Shown here one piece after another: positions 1 through 12,690 of a stretch of 64,000 bases of DNA (the stretch's first letter is position 1; every line of letters begins with the position of its first letter). The notes under the pieces are model-generated. The model was not told where the DNA came from and made no database searches. It saw nothing but the letters and a program-made list of their open reading frames with translations. A program made the translations under genes and the position numbers. The DNA lies in assembly GCA_003255025.1 (NCBI GenBank), contig QANY01013809.1, forward strand, positions 248,001 through 312,000. The letters are read 5' to 3'. Source of the stretch: Datisca glomerata (taxonomy: Eukaryota > Streptophyta > Magnoliopsida > Cucurbitales > Datiscaceae).

Positions 1-715
1 TATGGTGAAAATCAATAAATTTTAAAGACTGATGTGGTGATTGTAAGTTGTAATTCTCCTCTAAATTAAGTGATTATCCTCTAAATTAAGTGATTATCAT
101 CTCAAATATATGTTAACTACATCCTGAAAATATTAAATCCAAATTCAAAATACAATTATCATGACAAATCCGCCCATCCAAACCAAATTAATCCCCAATT
201 ATATATCTTGATTTTTTTATATTTTAGGATTGAATCAATTTTTTTTTAAGTTGAAGTATGCTGATTGAATCAGTCAGTGGATATCTTAAGATTAACAATA
301 TAGAAAAGAAAACCATTATAATCTAATTGTTCTATTAAAAAACATTCAAAACATAAAGATTCTAGTAAAGTTACTCTGTATAGAAGTTTAGAATAAATCA
401 AGAGCATAAGATTTATATCTGAGGCCATGATGATGTAAATTAGACTTGTGGATTATACTGATACCGTCAAACTAATTCAATCGGATACAGAAAAAACATA
501 AAATTTCTGTACAGACAAATATAAAACGTAATGGATAATTCTAAATCTGGGACCATTGCTGTTCTGTTCTCTCTCAAGTTTGGAGCTTGGAGGAGAAAAT
601 TTATTCATGGCATTGACACTGTTATAAGTACAGGTTACATCCCATCAAGGAGAAGAGCAACTATCTTACATGTAATTTGGGAATAACAATAACAAGCAGA
701 AACGTCGTGACAGAT
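1..715. other. AT-rich flank 3' of the uricase gene
   Basis: No gene is recognisable here. Around 55-98 an 18-20 bp AT-rich motif (cctctaaattaagtgatta) occurs twice in tandem. The last 200 bases or so probably hold the 3' UTR of the minus-strand uricase gene that stops at 716-718. No poly(A) signal can be fixed with confidence. Confidence 0.5.
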
Positions 716-1080
716 TTACATCTTTGACCAGAGGCGGCTCAAGCTCGCTTCGATTGATCCATGTGGTTCATCTGTTGGTAAATAAACATCATCTTCAAAC
801 TGCAAACAACATTAGAATCAGTACAATTGTGAATGGCTCAATGAACGTTATTTTTACAAAGAAGGGAGGAGAGACCAATCAGAAGCATAATTGTTGGGTT
901 ATTAACCCATTCAGCCAAAGAGGCCTACCTTTACAATATTCGGATTATCTTTGGTCGAAATGTTAACGGGTAAGAAATGGAGGTTTGGCATTTTAAGCCG
1001 CACTGTTGATATGACTGGGAACCTGAAAACATAAAAATCAAGAATCGGGATGCATGATTGTCTATACCTAAAACGCAGGC

Positions 1081-1147
<67 letters not shown>

Positions 1148-4100
1148 TGAGTACAGTCTTTGCCATATGATAAAGAGTGCTTTGAACAGATGGGCTATAA
1201 ACTCCCTCTCTTGGAGGACCATAGAAAGTGTCAATCAAAACTTTTTTCACATCCAGGTATGATTCCGTAAAGTAAAGCGGCTTTCTTGGGATAGTAGAGA
1301 GAGATTCATATGCATACCTACAAGAACAGTTATTGGAAGACAAATTTTTATACTCTGATTTGGAATTCATAACATCCATCGACAATCCACGGAGGAATTC
1401 AAGACTTCCTAAGGCTAATAACATAAAATTTTCACGAAAACCGTACCTCCATGAAGCAGTGACCTCAGTAGCCAATATCCTCTCTCGAGTTTCAGGAAGA
1501 GCTGTGTATTTGTCCCTGATAAACCCCTCAAAACCTGACTGCTCATAGCATATAATTCAGAGTAAGCAATCAGTAGAAAAATCAGAACAAGCTAGGAGCA
1601 TAAAGGAAGTGCATGCATAATTTGAAAATTTCCAGAAGTTCAATGTGCTTCAATCTTTTTCAGGAACCTTGTCTTTTAATATTTATTTCTCTAATAGTAC
1701 CACTAGTCAATCAAAAAATCGCTCCGACTCAGCAGAGTTTTTGCCCACAACTGTTAAGCCATAATGAGAACTTCTAAGACACCGCCGCATCAATGTTGCC
1801 GTATATTAAGATTAATCATGGATTTCTTGTAGATGAGATGATTATAAGTTCACAAGTATCACTCCTTGTTCCTTTCCTACATAATTGTTAATATTTATTT
1901 CTCTAATAGTACCACTAGTCAATCAAAAAATCGCTCTGACTCGCAGAGTTTTTGCCCACAACTGTTAAGCAATAATGAGAACTTCTAAGCCACTGCCGCA
2001 TCAATGTTGCCGTATATTAAGATTAATCATGGATTTCTTGTAGATGAGATGATTATAAGTTCACAAGTATCACACCTTGTTCCTTTCCTACATAATTGTT
2101 AATATTTATTTCTCTAATAGTACCACTAGTCAATCAAAAAATCGCTCTGACTCGCAGAGTTTTTGCCCACAACTGTTAGGCCATAATGAGAACTTCGAAG
2201 CCACTGCCGCATCAATGTTGCCGTATATTAAGATTAATCATGAATTTCTTGTAGATGAGATGATTATAAGTTCACAAGTATCACTCCTTGTTCCTTTCCT
2301 ACATAATTGTTAATATTTATTTCTCTAATAGTACCACTAGTCAATCAAAAATCACTCTGACTTGCAGAGATTTTGCCCACAACTGTTAAGCCATAATGAG
2401 AACTTCTAAGCCACCGCCGCATCAATGTTGCCATATATTAAGATTAATCATGGATTTCTTGTAAATGGATGATTATAAGTTCACAAGTATCACTCCTTGT
2501 TCCTCTCCTACATAATTGTTATCCGTATTACAGCCCAAATTCAGAACTGGTCGGTTATAGGTAAAAGGCATCTGATTGTCAATAAGCTACAGAATTTTAA
2601 TAATAAAAATTCAAGTTTGCAAATTAAAATCAAGCAGCTCAATAAAAAAGGGAACACACAAGACATAGAAATGGGGATGTCCCTCAAATACGACGATGCA
2701 ATGCACTTAACTATACAAAAGAAAAACCTATATTTTAAGCTAAATATATGCATCGTAGATTAGATTTTTCATCTATGTTTGGCACATAAGATAATCATTG
2801 AATAATTCTGAATTAACTATCCAGTTAAAGGAAAGAGTTGCGCATATGCAACAGCTGTTATGGTTAATGAATTTCAAAAAATAGAGTTACCTTTGTTGTC
2901 TTCATCACAGCCAATCCTTCAATGCCAGATGTCACCTGCAGTGCGCCAGACTTCTTAACTACCACCTCTGTAGTATGCTTTTCAGATCCAAGTTTAAAAC
3001 CTTCAACAGGAAAAACAATATAAACACACAGATACGATAAAAAGAAAAGAACAGTAACATCAATGAATAACCTCAAGGAAACATCAGTAACATATTTCTT
3101 TGGAGGAGTGATATCTCTGGCACAACCGTACAAGACAAAAATTTCTACAATTATCATTACTTTAAGATTGAGAAAACCACAGAGAAATGAAGAACGAATA
3201 TTCAAAAAGTTCAGAAGGTGATGCTTGTCCACACAGGCAATGACAGCTGAGAAAGAAGAAAACTCGTAAAAGTACGCTGAAGAAGCCATTCAAGTTGATA
3301 CATGGAGGAGCCCATCACAGAAACAAATGAGACTTCACTCAATTTTTCAAATAGAACCGAGGTCTGAATCAGCTGACAAAACTTCAAGATTTTGGAACAT
3401 CAATGGTAAATTTTATAACAATTCTTATAGTCAGGTTGATTATGATCTGTTGGACATCATAAAAAATCAGTAGGCTTCTAAATATTTTCCTGGTGAAGTT
3501 ATTAAAATTAAGAAATCCAGAAAGGCAAGGCTCTCAGAAGAAACGGTATGTGACATATATATACTCTAACAAAGTGCTGTTTACATAAGGAATATCATTA
3601 CCGTCTCATGTATGCTTACCCTTTACAAGGGAAAATCAATTAGACGGTTCATGAGGGCTGGGTGGGTGGGTGACCAAAGGGTATGTACCTCGTGATAAAG
3701 ATATCATAGGAATACCTTACGGAAGGAACATTCTCTACTCACATCTTTAGATATATTTCTTTTTTCATCATATGATCAGGTGAAAATTTACAGATTGAAA
3801 CAGCTAACCATGTTCATGTGGTTCACCATCAATATACACACGCTCCCAAGGCTTTTCCACTATCTTGACTATGGCAGTAGTAACCTACGAAGTCAATAAC
3901 AGAAACTAGAAGTATATCAAACTAATACAAATGTTGTTAAAAATATTCAAATACCAAAAAACAGCAATACCGCAAGAATACCACAAAAACAGTTACCAGT
4001 TCTAAAACAGCTTCTGGTTATACAAAAAGATCACAGAAAACGAAAACTCCCAAGACACAAGGATATTTTAGGAGTCTCTTATTCTTTTACCACTGTAATG

Positions 4101-5433
4101 TTCTTAGCACCTCCCTCTGTGGTATGATAACTTACAACAAAAAACAACCTAACATCAACCATAAAATATAGAGGGTATTTTACAGAAGTTCATAGTGAAG
4201 CTTCATATATCATCATTACTTGCATATCATTTAAGAACCTGTATGGTGAAATTTATGATCCATCTCTCTTTCCCTTCGTCTTTTCCTCATACATTTGTTG
4301 AATTGAGTTGCTTAAATCATCATTTAAGATTTCTAGTAAGCTTTTGGCTTCAAAATGTCAGTGGAATTTTTGACGTATGACTTACAACTCTGGGTCATCC
4401 TTTCCCTTACTTATCTATTCTAACCTAATGACTTCAAATTTGTAACTGATATAGATCCCACGTGGTGCATGTGCCCATTTCAAGAGGCGAGCAGATAGAG
4501 TTAGAAAATAACTAGCAACTAATGGAGTTCACCTGCTCGTAGAATGTAGTGAAGTGCTTAGCGAGGATGATAGCAAAGTCCTCAGCTGAAAGCCGTTCCG
4601 AGCATTCCTTTGCTTTCACATATACCTGCATCGTGGTCACATTGAATTTTAAAATCAAAGTCCAGGACAGGGATATTGCAGAAGAATATGGCACTAAGCT
4701 TATAATGAAGAGTGACACAATCACAAGGCATTACATCATAAGTCCAACTACAAGGCAAATCCTTTCATATGATGAATGCTATTGGTATGGAATTTTAAAA
4801 AACGATTGTCTTTCATATATAGGAGCTGGATATTATGCCCCTATTACTAGGCTCACCTAGAGTAATTCTGTATGTTAGCATCTTTATTAAGTTCTAGTAA
4901 CATACTTTGAAAGACATACAAAAGTTCTAGTAAAATTTCAGAAACTCTATGTGCATAAAAAATGAGATTCATGTCATTAACAAGAAGTGAGACAAATTAC
5001 AAATTGAGAAACTTCATATGTTGAAGGAACCTCATGTGCCAAGCAAACAAACTGATTTGACAAATACACTTACAGATAGAGTATAAGTAACTGGACCAAA
5101 TCAGCCGAGACATGAACAAAAACGATAGCGAGGAACTAACAAATAAGCAGAGCAGAGAAGTTTTCATAGAGCAGATACTATTAGTGAAAACGTGATTGAC
5201 TAAATGAGAATAATTACGGTGTTCTTCATGGTATCAGTAGCGACGATATCAGAATTATCGTCTCGAATATAAGAAGCAACGCAATCGGAGAGGAGGCTGA
5301 TGCTGACACTCCATTCGACGACGAAATGGCGACCCTCTTTGGACCTCCAAACCCTAGCAACCCTTACTCTGTCCTTGCCATGCTTCTGCTCGAAATTCAA
5401 CCCGTCTACCACCACCACATCCTTGTTCGCCAT
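716..5433 (-). CDS. Urate oxidase (uricase), peroxisomal, eight exons
   Basis: The enzyme oxidises uric acid to 5-hydroxyisourate in peroxisomes, the first step of ureide formation. Exons on the minus strand are 5218-5433, 4533-4625, 3809-3884, 2891-3000, 1447-1538, 1144-1317, 929-1022 and 716-799. All introns are GT-AG and phases join to a 312-residue protein (plant uricases are about 308). The start ATG at 5431-5433 gives MANKD. The triad expected for urate oxidases is visible: Lys20 in HGKDRVRV, Thr66 in VATDTMKNT, and His269 in MPNLHF. The last three residues, Ser-Lys-Met, form a type 1 peroxisomal targeting signal. No stop or frameshift is seen in the coding exons, so the gene looks functional. 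Oddities are a (GA)30 tract abutting the 5' splice site of intron 6 and a 211-bp tandem array in intron 4. Identity is confident from motif content along the whole length; exon borders are read by eye. Confidence 0.95.
1083..1142. repeat. (GA)30 microsatellite at the uricase intron 6 donor
   Basis: Sixty bases of uninterrupted GA. On the gene strand the exon ends CAG and the intron reads GTCTCTCTC..., so the microsatellite forms the donor site from position +2 onward. This is a pyrimidine-rich donor unlike the GTAAGT/GTATGT consensus of plants. Confidence 0.95.
1677..2520. repeat. Four tandem copies of a 211-bp unit in uricase intron 4
   Basis: Copies begin with taatatttatttctctaata at 1677, 1889, 2100 and 2311, so the period is 211-212 bp. 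The copies differ by scattered single substitutions and short indels. The block is wholly inside the intron between the exons at 2891-3000 and 1447-1538. No ORF runs through the array; the short frames in it are chance. Confidence 0.95.
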
Positions 5434-5583
5434 TGCTATTTGCTTCCTCTAATCTCTGATCTGATCGTATTGATACTCTTTTCTTTCAATTTGTTTGTCT
5501 CAAACCAGCTTAAAACTAACTCAATTGGAGATCAACTTGAACAAGAAAATTGTTTTACTTTGAGGAATCGCAGACGCTAGGAG

Positions 5584-5594
5584 CTTTATATAAA
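5584..5594 (-). promoter_or_regulatory. Putative TATA box of the uricase gene
   Basis: The minus strand reads TATATAAAG about 155 bp upstream of the ATG. Position and sequence suit a plant core promoter, giving a transcription start near 5555. The start site is inferred. Confidence 0.5.
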
Positions 5595-8174
5595 GAGCAG
5601 GTTTGGACTTTCAGTGGATTAGGAAGCCTTCTGACAACGCGGATGCATCAATTTCAGTACCAAATAAAAAATTGTCATTTTCAGTGAAGAAATATCTCTC
5701 GCGCTCGCTACAGAAGCGCGTGCCAAGATGAAAGAGATTTCCACGCTACATATTATTCATGTGTTCCTAGAGAGAATTTCTATTAATCCTAATTCATATT
5801 AAAATTGTTTCTTTATTCAATTGATGCAACATGCGTATCTTTTTAAATTTTAAGAATTTATTCTTTTTTAAAATACTAATTAAATTATATGGGTGTGATA
5901 TATGTGATATGCAAGTTTTTATTCTTTAATTAATTTTTATATACTACTTGCTCATATAAATAAAAAATTTGAATAAACCACAATTGTTAAAAATAAAATT
6001 AAAAAATTACAATTATAACTTTTATAATATTCATAAGTTTTACTTACTAAAATGTCTCAAATTAAGTTAATTATACTAGAAAAATATACGCATACACTTA
6101 ATATATTTTTTAGTTTGATTTTATTTCATTCATCTCTTATGTGACATATGAACTAAAAACATGTTTTACTTTTTTATTGATTATTGATTGAATTTTTCTA
6201 TCATATTTCTTAAAAATGAAATAACTTAACATATTCTCTTGTCTAAAAAAAATTTAAATTATAAATGATAAAAAATAAAACTTTTGCTCAAAATATACAT
6301 CATTTTGAGAAATAAAAGAAGAAAAAATAATAATTAATTGTGCACAATTAATAGACTTTAGGGTAAATTTTAAATTGTAAAATAAATAATTGATAAAGTT
6401 GTCCAAAAATGATTCTCATTCCCATCCCGTTTTTATTATACTAGTTAAGTTACACGTGCACATGATATGAATATTTTTTGTCATTTTGATTATTTTTCAT
6501 ATATTAGAAAAGAAAGTCGAAAACTCTAATTATAATTATAATGATTATACTGTCTTATTCACCAAAATTTCTCTATTAAGTTAATAATTTTAGAAGAACA
6601 TATGCGTACACTTTATGAAATATTTTTTAGTTTGCTTTTGTTATTATTATTTACTTTATTTCTATGAACCATGTCTTATTTATAATATATTAAATTTTTT
6701 TAATATATATCATAATGAACGAAATAACTTAAAATATTATCCTACATAAAAATAAAATTCAAGTTCAAAATGATGAAAAAAAAGTAAAAAGATTAAACTA
6801 CTATGAAAGATAAGAAAAAAGGAGAATTAACAATTAATTATGCACTATTAATATGCTCAAGGATAATTTAGAAATTGTAACATAAAGAGTTGGCACAATC
6901 ATCTAAAAATGATTCTCCTTCTCATCTCACTTTTAATATAGTAAAGATTAACGATTAATGATTATTGAAATAACATTATTGTTTATGATGCTATTAATTG
7001 ATCTCTTTAATATTTGATCTTAAAGAGATCTTTTGAAATTTTGCGTGGAAAGGTTATTTCTTGATCGATCACTTGTAAGAGTGAGTGAGCAAAGGGAGGA
7101 GAAATCTTTTAGTATTTGTAGAGTAACGGAAATTTAACACTACATATAATTTGATATCACGTGTATATTTTTTTATAATTTTTATTAACTTACTCATTCT
7201 CTCTCCTTCAAATATAAATATCATAACTTAATGGCCCAGCCAGGTATTCTGAAAGTTATTTGACGTCCTCTCATCAAGGTGGTTTAAGGTTCGCGTTTAC
7301 GAAATTACTTTTGGTAGTCTTGATCTTGTTGGTTTTGGAGTCATAAATTGGGCTTCTAAAGACTTTGATAATGGATCTTTTGTTATTCTCCTTGGTATTT
7401 GTTTTGTTTTTTAGGTTGAGTTGGTCGTTGGCGTACATGCGAGTGTTCGTGTTTGGATCTTTGATGGGGCGACAGTGGTGGTTAGTTCTCGTTCTCACAA
7501 GATTTCATGGTGTTAGCATCCTACTCAGGATATATCTTGAGTTTTTCTCTCAGATGGATGTTGTTGTCATTTATATTCTCAAAAATGGTGATCAAATTGG
7601 AGACTGCTTGTTGTTCAAGAGTCCCAACATAATTACTCATATTGAGCGGTTGAATGCTCTAACCTTTTGTTCATTTTTATCATGATATTTTTAGCAGGTT
7701 TTCCTTTAGGCATTATCTATTTTCTTCTAGATATTCATTGTTGACTCTCTTACTTTATTTGAATGGTAATGTTCATATGTTTTAGATAATAAAGAGGCTA
7801 AAGAGGTATTTGTTTAATTGAAATAACATGTAAATTTAGTAAAAATATATAATGAAAACTCTCAGCAGGTTGTCTCCCAAATAGTGGAAATGAGAAATGC
7901 ATTCAAGTGAAATGAATTGTGTATCACGCGCGACAAAAGTAAGTTGGGGCTGGGAGCTACCGTGATGACACATTTATAGCCCACTGATCCTCAAACGATG
8001 GTCTCACGTTGTTTGATACCACGTACGACCTGTCTTCTTCTCTTTTATACCCATTTTCATTATTTGTTGTGTTTGAAAATTAGAATATGAATAAAATAAA
8101 AAAATAAAAGCAAGCCACAAGACAAAATTGAAATAAAAACTAAAAACTATTTGACCGGATATAAATCCTCTTTT
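5595..8174. other. AT-rich intergenic region
   Basis: It separates the uricase promoter from the first LTR retrotransposon. It holds a diverged tandem duplication (5870-6950). A 106-residue frame at 7365-7685 on the plus strand has no domain that I recognise and is hydrophobic by composition. I see no RNA gene. Confidence 0.5.
5870..6950. repeat. Diverged direct duplication of about 500 bp
   Basis: The segment about 5870-6440 is followed by a related segment about 6440-6940. Each ends in a matching block: ...gtccaaaaatgattctcatt near 6400-6420 and ...tctaaaaatgattctccttc near 6900-6922, each preceded by an attaattgtgcacaattaat-like motif and a run of A-rich sequence. Divergence is high, so the unit borders are approximate. 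Confidence 0.5.
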
Positions 8175-8518
8175 TGACATGTTTACAAGAAAAAAATCAA
8201 TACAAGAAATGTCAAAAATAGTTGATGTGACAATCTAAGAGAATAAATAATGACTGTTGATTTAATAAAATCAATTTGATTGTTGGTATTTGATAAATTA
8301 AATCTTATCAAATATTTTATTGATTACATTTCTAGTAGAATTAGATAAACTAAATTAAATTATATTTGACCATTTGAAAGTCTATAAATAGAGATTAATT
8401 GTAACATCAATGGGGTATTCAATAATCGAGCAATAACACCCACGTTGTTTTCGATTCACTCTCTCTCTCTCTCAGCTATTTTCTTATTTTGAGTATGAAG
8501 AAAATTTTCATTTACATT
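8175..8518 (+). repeat. 5' LTR of the Tat-type element
   Basis: Starts tgacatgttt and ends ...tttacatt. It aligns along its length with 13142-13487, sharing blocks such as agtctataaata (a TATA box), caatgggg(t/c)attcaataatc and ttttcgattcactctct. The length (344 bp) is nearly equal to that of the 3' LTR (346 bp). Confidence 0.8.
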
Positions 8519-8537
8519 TTGGCGCTTTCATTGAGAG
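8519..8537 (+). other. Putative primer-binding site after the 5' LTR
   Basis: The bases just after the LTR read ttggcgctttcattgagag. A TGGCGC start directly after the LTR is usual for Ty3/gypsy elements of plants. Which tRNA it would pair with cannot be settled by eye. Confidence 0.35.
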
Positions 8538-8561
8538 CTGAACTCAAAGTCGCAATTCAAA

Positions 8562-11510
8562 ATGCCTCAAACTAGATCTCACGCTGCGCGGGAAATGAGA
8601 AATGACACCAACGCTGCCAACAACCCTGTTAACCAACTCGCTCAGCGTACATGAGCACAAGATATGATCCAAACCATTATGACATGGATACAGAGCATGG
8701 AGACCCGTAACAGTGAAGCGTTACGTATCGCATGGGAAACTGTGCAAGAACAAATTATAGTGTTATAATATGACGTGGTAGAGACTAGAGCGGAGGCAAC
8801 CAGAGGACTATAGCCGGAGAACGGGAGAATGACAACATGCGAGATGGAAAACGGAGAGAACGGATTGTCAGGCAGCCAAATTCGGATGAGCACGAGGATG
8901 AGCTTATGTGCAGGATGTTCTCAACGACTCGGATAGTAACGCATTGAAATATTCTCTACCTCCATGTTCAATTGATAATTTTGGTAGAATGTCTTCTGTA
9001 TTTTTGGAACAGTATTCCACCTACTGGATGGTTATGGATGACTCAGAATATCTGTTGATGATCGCAATAAATAAGGGTGAAACTCTATGAGATTACACCC
9101 ACCGTTTTAAAGATGAGATGTACTTTTGGAGTGGCTGCGGGAAAGTTTCTTGGACACCTGATCAACCACTGAGGAATTGAAGTAAATCCTGATCAAATCA
9201 AGGCAATCATGGAAATCAAGTCATCGCGAACAAAGAAGGAGATTCAAAGCTTAACGGGAAAATTGGTCGCACTAAATAGATTCCTAACAAGATCAACTAA
9301 TAGTGCAGGCCATTTTTTGCCAAACTGAAGAAGAATTCAGAGCAACAGTGAGATGAAGAATGTGAGGAAGCACTGTAAAAACTTAAGTAGTACATGGCCT
9401 CTCCCTCACTGATGACTAAACTATTGCATGGCAAAGAACTTTTTCTTTACCTTACAGTTTCAGAAACAGCTGTCAGTGCCACACTGGTAAGGACAAAAGA
9501 AGGACAATAGAGGCTAGGCTATTTCGTTAACAAAAAGCCTTGTGGTTGTAGAAACAAGGTACGAAAAAATGGAGAAATTGGTGTTAGCATTGATTGTCCC
9601 GCAAGTAAATTAATACATTACTTTCAAGCGCATACAATCAATGGGGTAGCGCAATTCCCCTTAAAGAGCCTTCTACATTCTCTGGAGATGACTGGAAGAC
9701 TTACAAAAGAGGCAGTTGAGCTTGGAGGATATGACATCCGTTATGTACCGCAGATTGTGAGTAAGGCACGAGATCTAGAGGATTTCATTGTCGAATTCAC
9801 TTACAAAGACGAATAGCATGATCCACCGAAAATGGAGCCCAAAGAGGAGACATGGACCTTATTCGTAGACGAAGCCTCCAACTATCTAGGAGCGGGAGTC
9901 GTGGTCCAAACTCCACAAGGAGAGCTCTTTAAGCATGCATTATCTTTTGGTTTCCAAGCATCCAACAACGAAGCAAAATATGAAACGCTTTTAGCCGGGC
10001 TTCGCCTCATGAACAAATTTAAGGTAACTAACATTAAAATCTTTTATGATTCGACATTAGTTGCTAATCAAGTTTTATGAAAGTACAACGCCAAAGATAG
10101 CAGAATGTAGAGTATTTGCAATATGCTAAGGAGATGTTACAATTATTATAGAGTTATAAAATCACTCAAATATCAAGAAGGAAAAATGCTAGAGCGGATG
10201 CGCTTGCTGGTTTAGGATCTTTGGTAATACTCCCCTTCAAAATGAATATTTATGTAAAATACTTGAGCGGGCCCAACATGAAAACGCCCATACAAAAGGA
10301 AGCTGAAATCACGATAGAACATGATGGGCACGATTGGCGAGAAGATATTGTTCGTTATCTTCTCAATGGGGATCTTCCAACCAATAAAATGGAAGCCTAG
10401 AAGCTTCAACAACGGAATGTCAGGTATACCTTAATTGATGGGAAATTATATAGAAATCTTTTTCGGGACTGTATCTCAACTGTCTCTCAACAACGGAGGC
10501 GAAGTAGCATTGGCAGAAGTGCACAAAGGAATTTATGGAATTCGTTGAGGCGGGAGGTCTTTGGCAAATAACCTATTAAATGAAGGGTACTATTGGCCAA
10601 AGATGCATGAGGAAGTAATGACCTTCCTAAAAAAGTGTGACAAATGCCAACGGTATCTCGTTCTGAAGCTGGCCCCCAGAGATTTGTAAACATTGATAAG
10701 TATGTGGCCATTCATGCAATGGAGGATTGACATAGTCGAACACTTCCAATGGCTCCTGCTTAGACGAGATTTTTGGTGGTCACAACCGGCTACTTCACGG
10801 AGTGGATATAAGCAGAAGCTTTAGCAAGAGTAAGGGAAGAAGTGGTGAGACAGTTTTTGTGGAAGAATATTGTCTACAGATATGGGGTTCCAAAAACTAT
10901 AGTCTCTCATAACAGACTTCAATTCACCGGGAGTTAAGAATTTTTTTGAGGGACTCCGTATAACAACAGATTATCAACGTCATATTATCCCCAATGCCAT
11001 ATTATCCTAGAATAATTCTTGACAACTTGAAAAAGTGTCTGGAATCAGTCAAGGGGAAATGGGTTGAAGAACAATCCTTTGTTCTTCGGGCTTATAGGAC
11101 AACGCCTAGGGAGCCTACAAGTGAAACACCTTTTTCCATTGCTTATGGGGCATAAGCTGTTATACTAGTTGAGATCAGATGCCCCACGATCAGACTACCA
11201 TTGATGAAGATACAAACACAGAGCGGATGACAGAAAACCTCGATCTATTGGAAGACAAACATGAAGCGGATCTAATCAGATTGGCTATCTACAACCACAA
11301 GAGAATGAAATATTTCTAGAGAAGGGTGAAGAAATAGCAATATCAGGTTAGGGAGCTCGTGCTCAAAAGGATATTCCAAACGAATGAAGGCAAGCTAGGG
11401 CCGAACTGGGAATGACCGTTCATCATCAAAGCAGTTGGAGGAAACGAGACATATTATCTAATGACTAACAAAAGGGAACAATTTATCCCAAATTTAGAAT
11501 GCATTACATT
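8562..11510 (+). pseudogene. Remnant gag-pol of the Tat-type element
   Basis: From 8562 a gag-like N-terminus starts MPQTRSHAAREM and soon meets stops. Around 9107-9800 the frame reads CTFGVAAGKFLGHLI and IQSLTGKLVALNRF, the connection part of a Ty3/gypsy reverse transcriptase. The RT catalytic YxDD region is absent, so there is a deletion between gag and late RT. From about 10490 to 10660 comes the integrase N-terminal zinc region with YYWPKMHEEV and KCDKCQ, then a decayed catalytic core to about 11510. There are many stops and frameshifts, so no functional polyprotein remains. Confidence 0.8.
9832..10080 (+). pseudogene. RNase H domain segment of the Tat-type element
   Basis: The longest open stretch of the element, 82 codons. 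It shows WTLFVDEAS, GAGVVVQTPQGE, SNNEAKYETLLAGL and FYDSTLVANQV, in the order D...E...D of an RNase H fold. This archaeal-like second RNase H is characteristic of Tat lineage retrotransposons. The G normally following VD is replaced by E. It is part of the broken polyprotein, not a separate gene. Confidence 0.75.
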
Positions 11511-11649
11511 TAAGCGAGTATTATGTATGATTTCTTATTATTTTTTTCTTTAATGAAAATTACATTACCCGTGATTTTTTCCCGTTAAGAATTTTTCACA
11601 TAAAACCTAGTGTCAGCTTCTCTTTTCATGTTGGGACAAATGGAAAGGG

Positions 11650-12475
11650 CTCCTAAGCTTTGTAAAGAGCTTAAGTCATTGGGAACGAATGTCTTCGGAT
11701 ACCGTTCTCAGAAGGAAATATAAGGCCCATAAGCTTCTTAAGGAGCTTAAGTTCTTGGGAACGGATGTCTCTGGGCACCGTTCTCAGAAGAAAATATAGG
11801 GCCACTGAGCATCGCAAGGAGCTTAAGTCCTTGGGAATGGAGGCACCATTCTCAGAAGGAAATATAGGGCCCATAAGCTTCACAATGAGCTAAAGTCCTT
11901 AGGAACGAATGTCTGCGGACATCGTTCTCAGAAGGAAATATAGGGCTCATGAGATTCACAAGGAGCATAAATATTTGGGAATGGATGTCTCTGAGTACCG
12001 TTCTCAGAATGAAATATAGGACCCCTATGCTTCACGATTATTTTAAGTCCTTAGGAGCATATGTCGACGGGTACTGTTCTCAGATGGAAATTATAGGGCC
12101 CCTGAACTTCATGAGGAGCTTAAGTCCTTGGGAGCGGATGTCGACGGGCACCCTTCTTAGTAGGGAATTATAGGGCCCATGAGCTTCGTGAGGAGATTAT
12201 GTCCTTGGGAATGGATGTCTCCGGGCATTACTCTCAAAGGGGAATTATAAGGCCCACAAGCTTCTTGTGAAGCTTAAGTCATTGGGAACGAAGTCTCCGA
12301 GCACCGGTCTTAGAAGGGAATTATAGGGCCCCTTAAGCTTCGTGAGAAGTTTGGGAACATATATCTATGAGCACTGTTCTCAGAAGGAAATTTCAAGGCC
12401 CCTAAACTTTGTGAAAAGTTCAAGTCCTTGAGAATGGTCAATTAAGAAACATTGTTCTCAGAAGGAAAATAGGAA
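11650..12475. repeat. About 11 tandem copies of a 76-bp unit
   Basis: Each unit contains aaggagcttaagtccttggg, then a GATGTC.(C/G)GGGCACCGTTCTCAGAAGGAAAT core and ends ATAGGGCCC.TAAGCTTC. Unit starts lie near 11650, 11730, 11808, 11878, 11952, 12029, 12105, 12183, 12260, 12336 and 12407. One unit (11808-11877) has a short internal deletion. The array sits between integrase and the 3' LTR, where Tat elements commonly carry satellites. Confidence 0.9.
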
Positions 12476-12680
12476 GTAAAAAAATGGAGTCCGTTCAAAA
12501 ATATTGGAAACAAAGTACAAAGAGTATCGGAGAACAAAAAAACCATTTCATTGATAACGGCTGAAAATTACAATGATTGATTTTGACAAACAAAAATAGA
12601 AAACGCAGAAGAGGAGAAGAAGGGATAAAGAACTTACGAAGGACGAAAGCAATAAGTAAAGAGAAAATGAAGAAGAAGGT

Positions 12681-12690
12681 CTTTATATAG
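12681..12690 (-). promoter_or_regulatory. Antisense TATA-like box near the 3' LTR
   Basis: The minus strand reads GGCCTATATAAAGACC followed by about 150 bases of pyrimidine-rich, UTR-like sequence with short open frames (12495-12704). It lies between the tandem array and the 3' LTR of the Tat-type element. It could be an antisense promoter or an unrelated LTR fragment. Confidence 0.3.

Noticed and set aside
911..1475. Frames of 70-135 codons rich in Arg-Glu or Ser-Leu repeats
   Set aside because: They are translations of the (GA)30 tract and of uricase exons read through introns, not separate genes.
1677..2520. CRISPR-like repeated structure
   Set aside because: Adjacent long units without unique spacers in a plant intron; a simple tandem repeat.
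7365..7685. 106-codon plus-strand frame
   Set aside because: Hydrophobic composition without any recognised domain, no supporting splice or promoter context; not called a gene.
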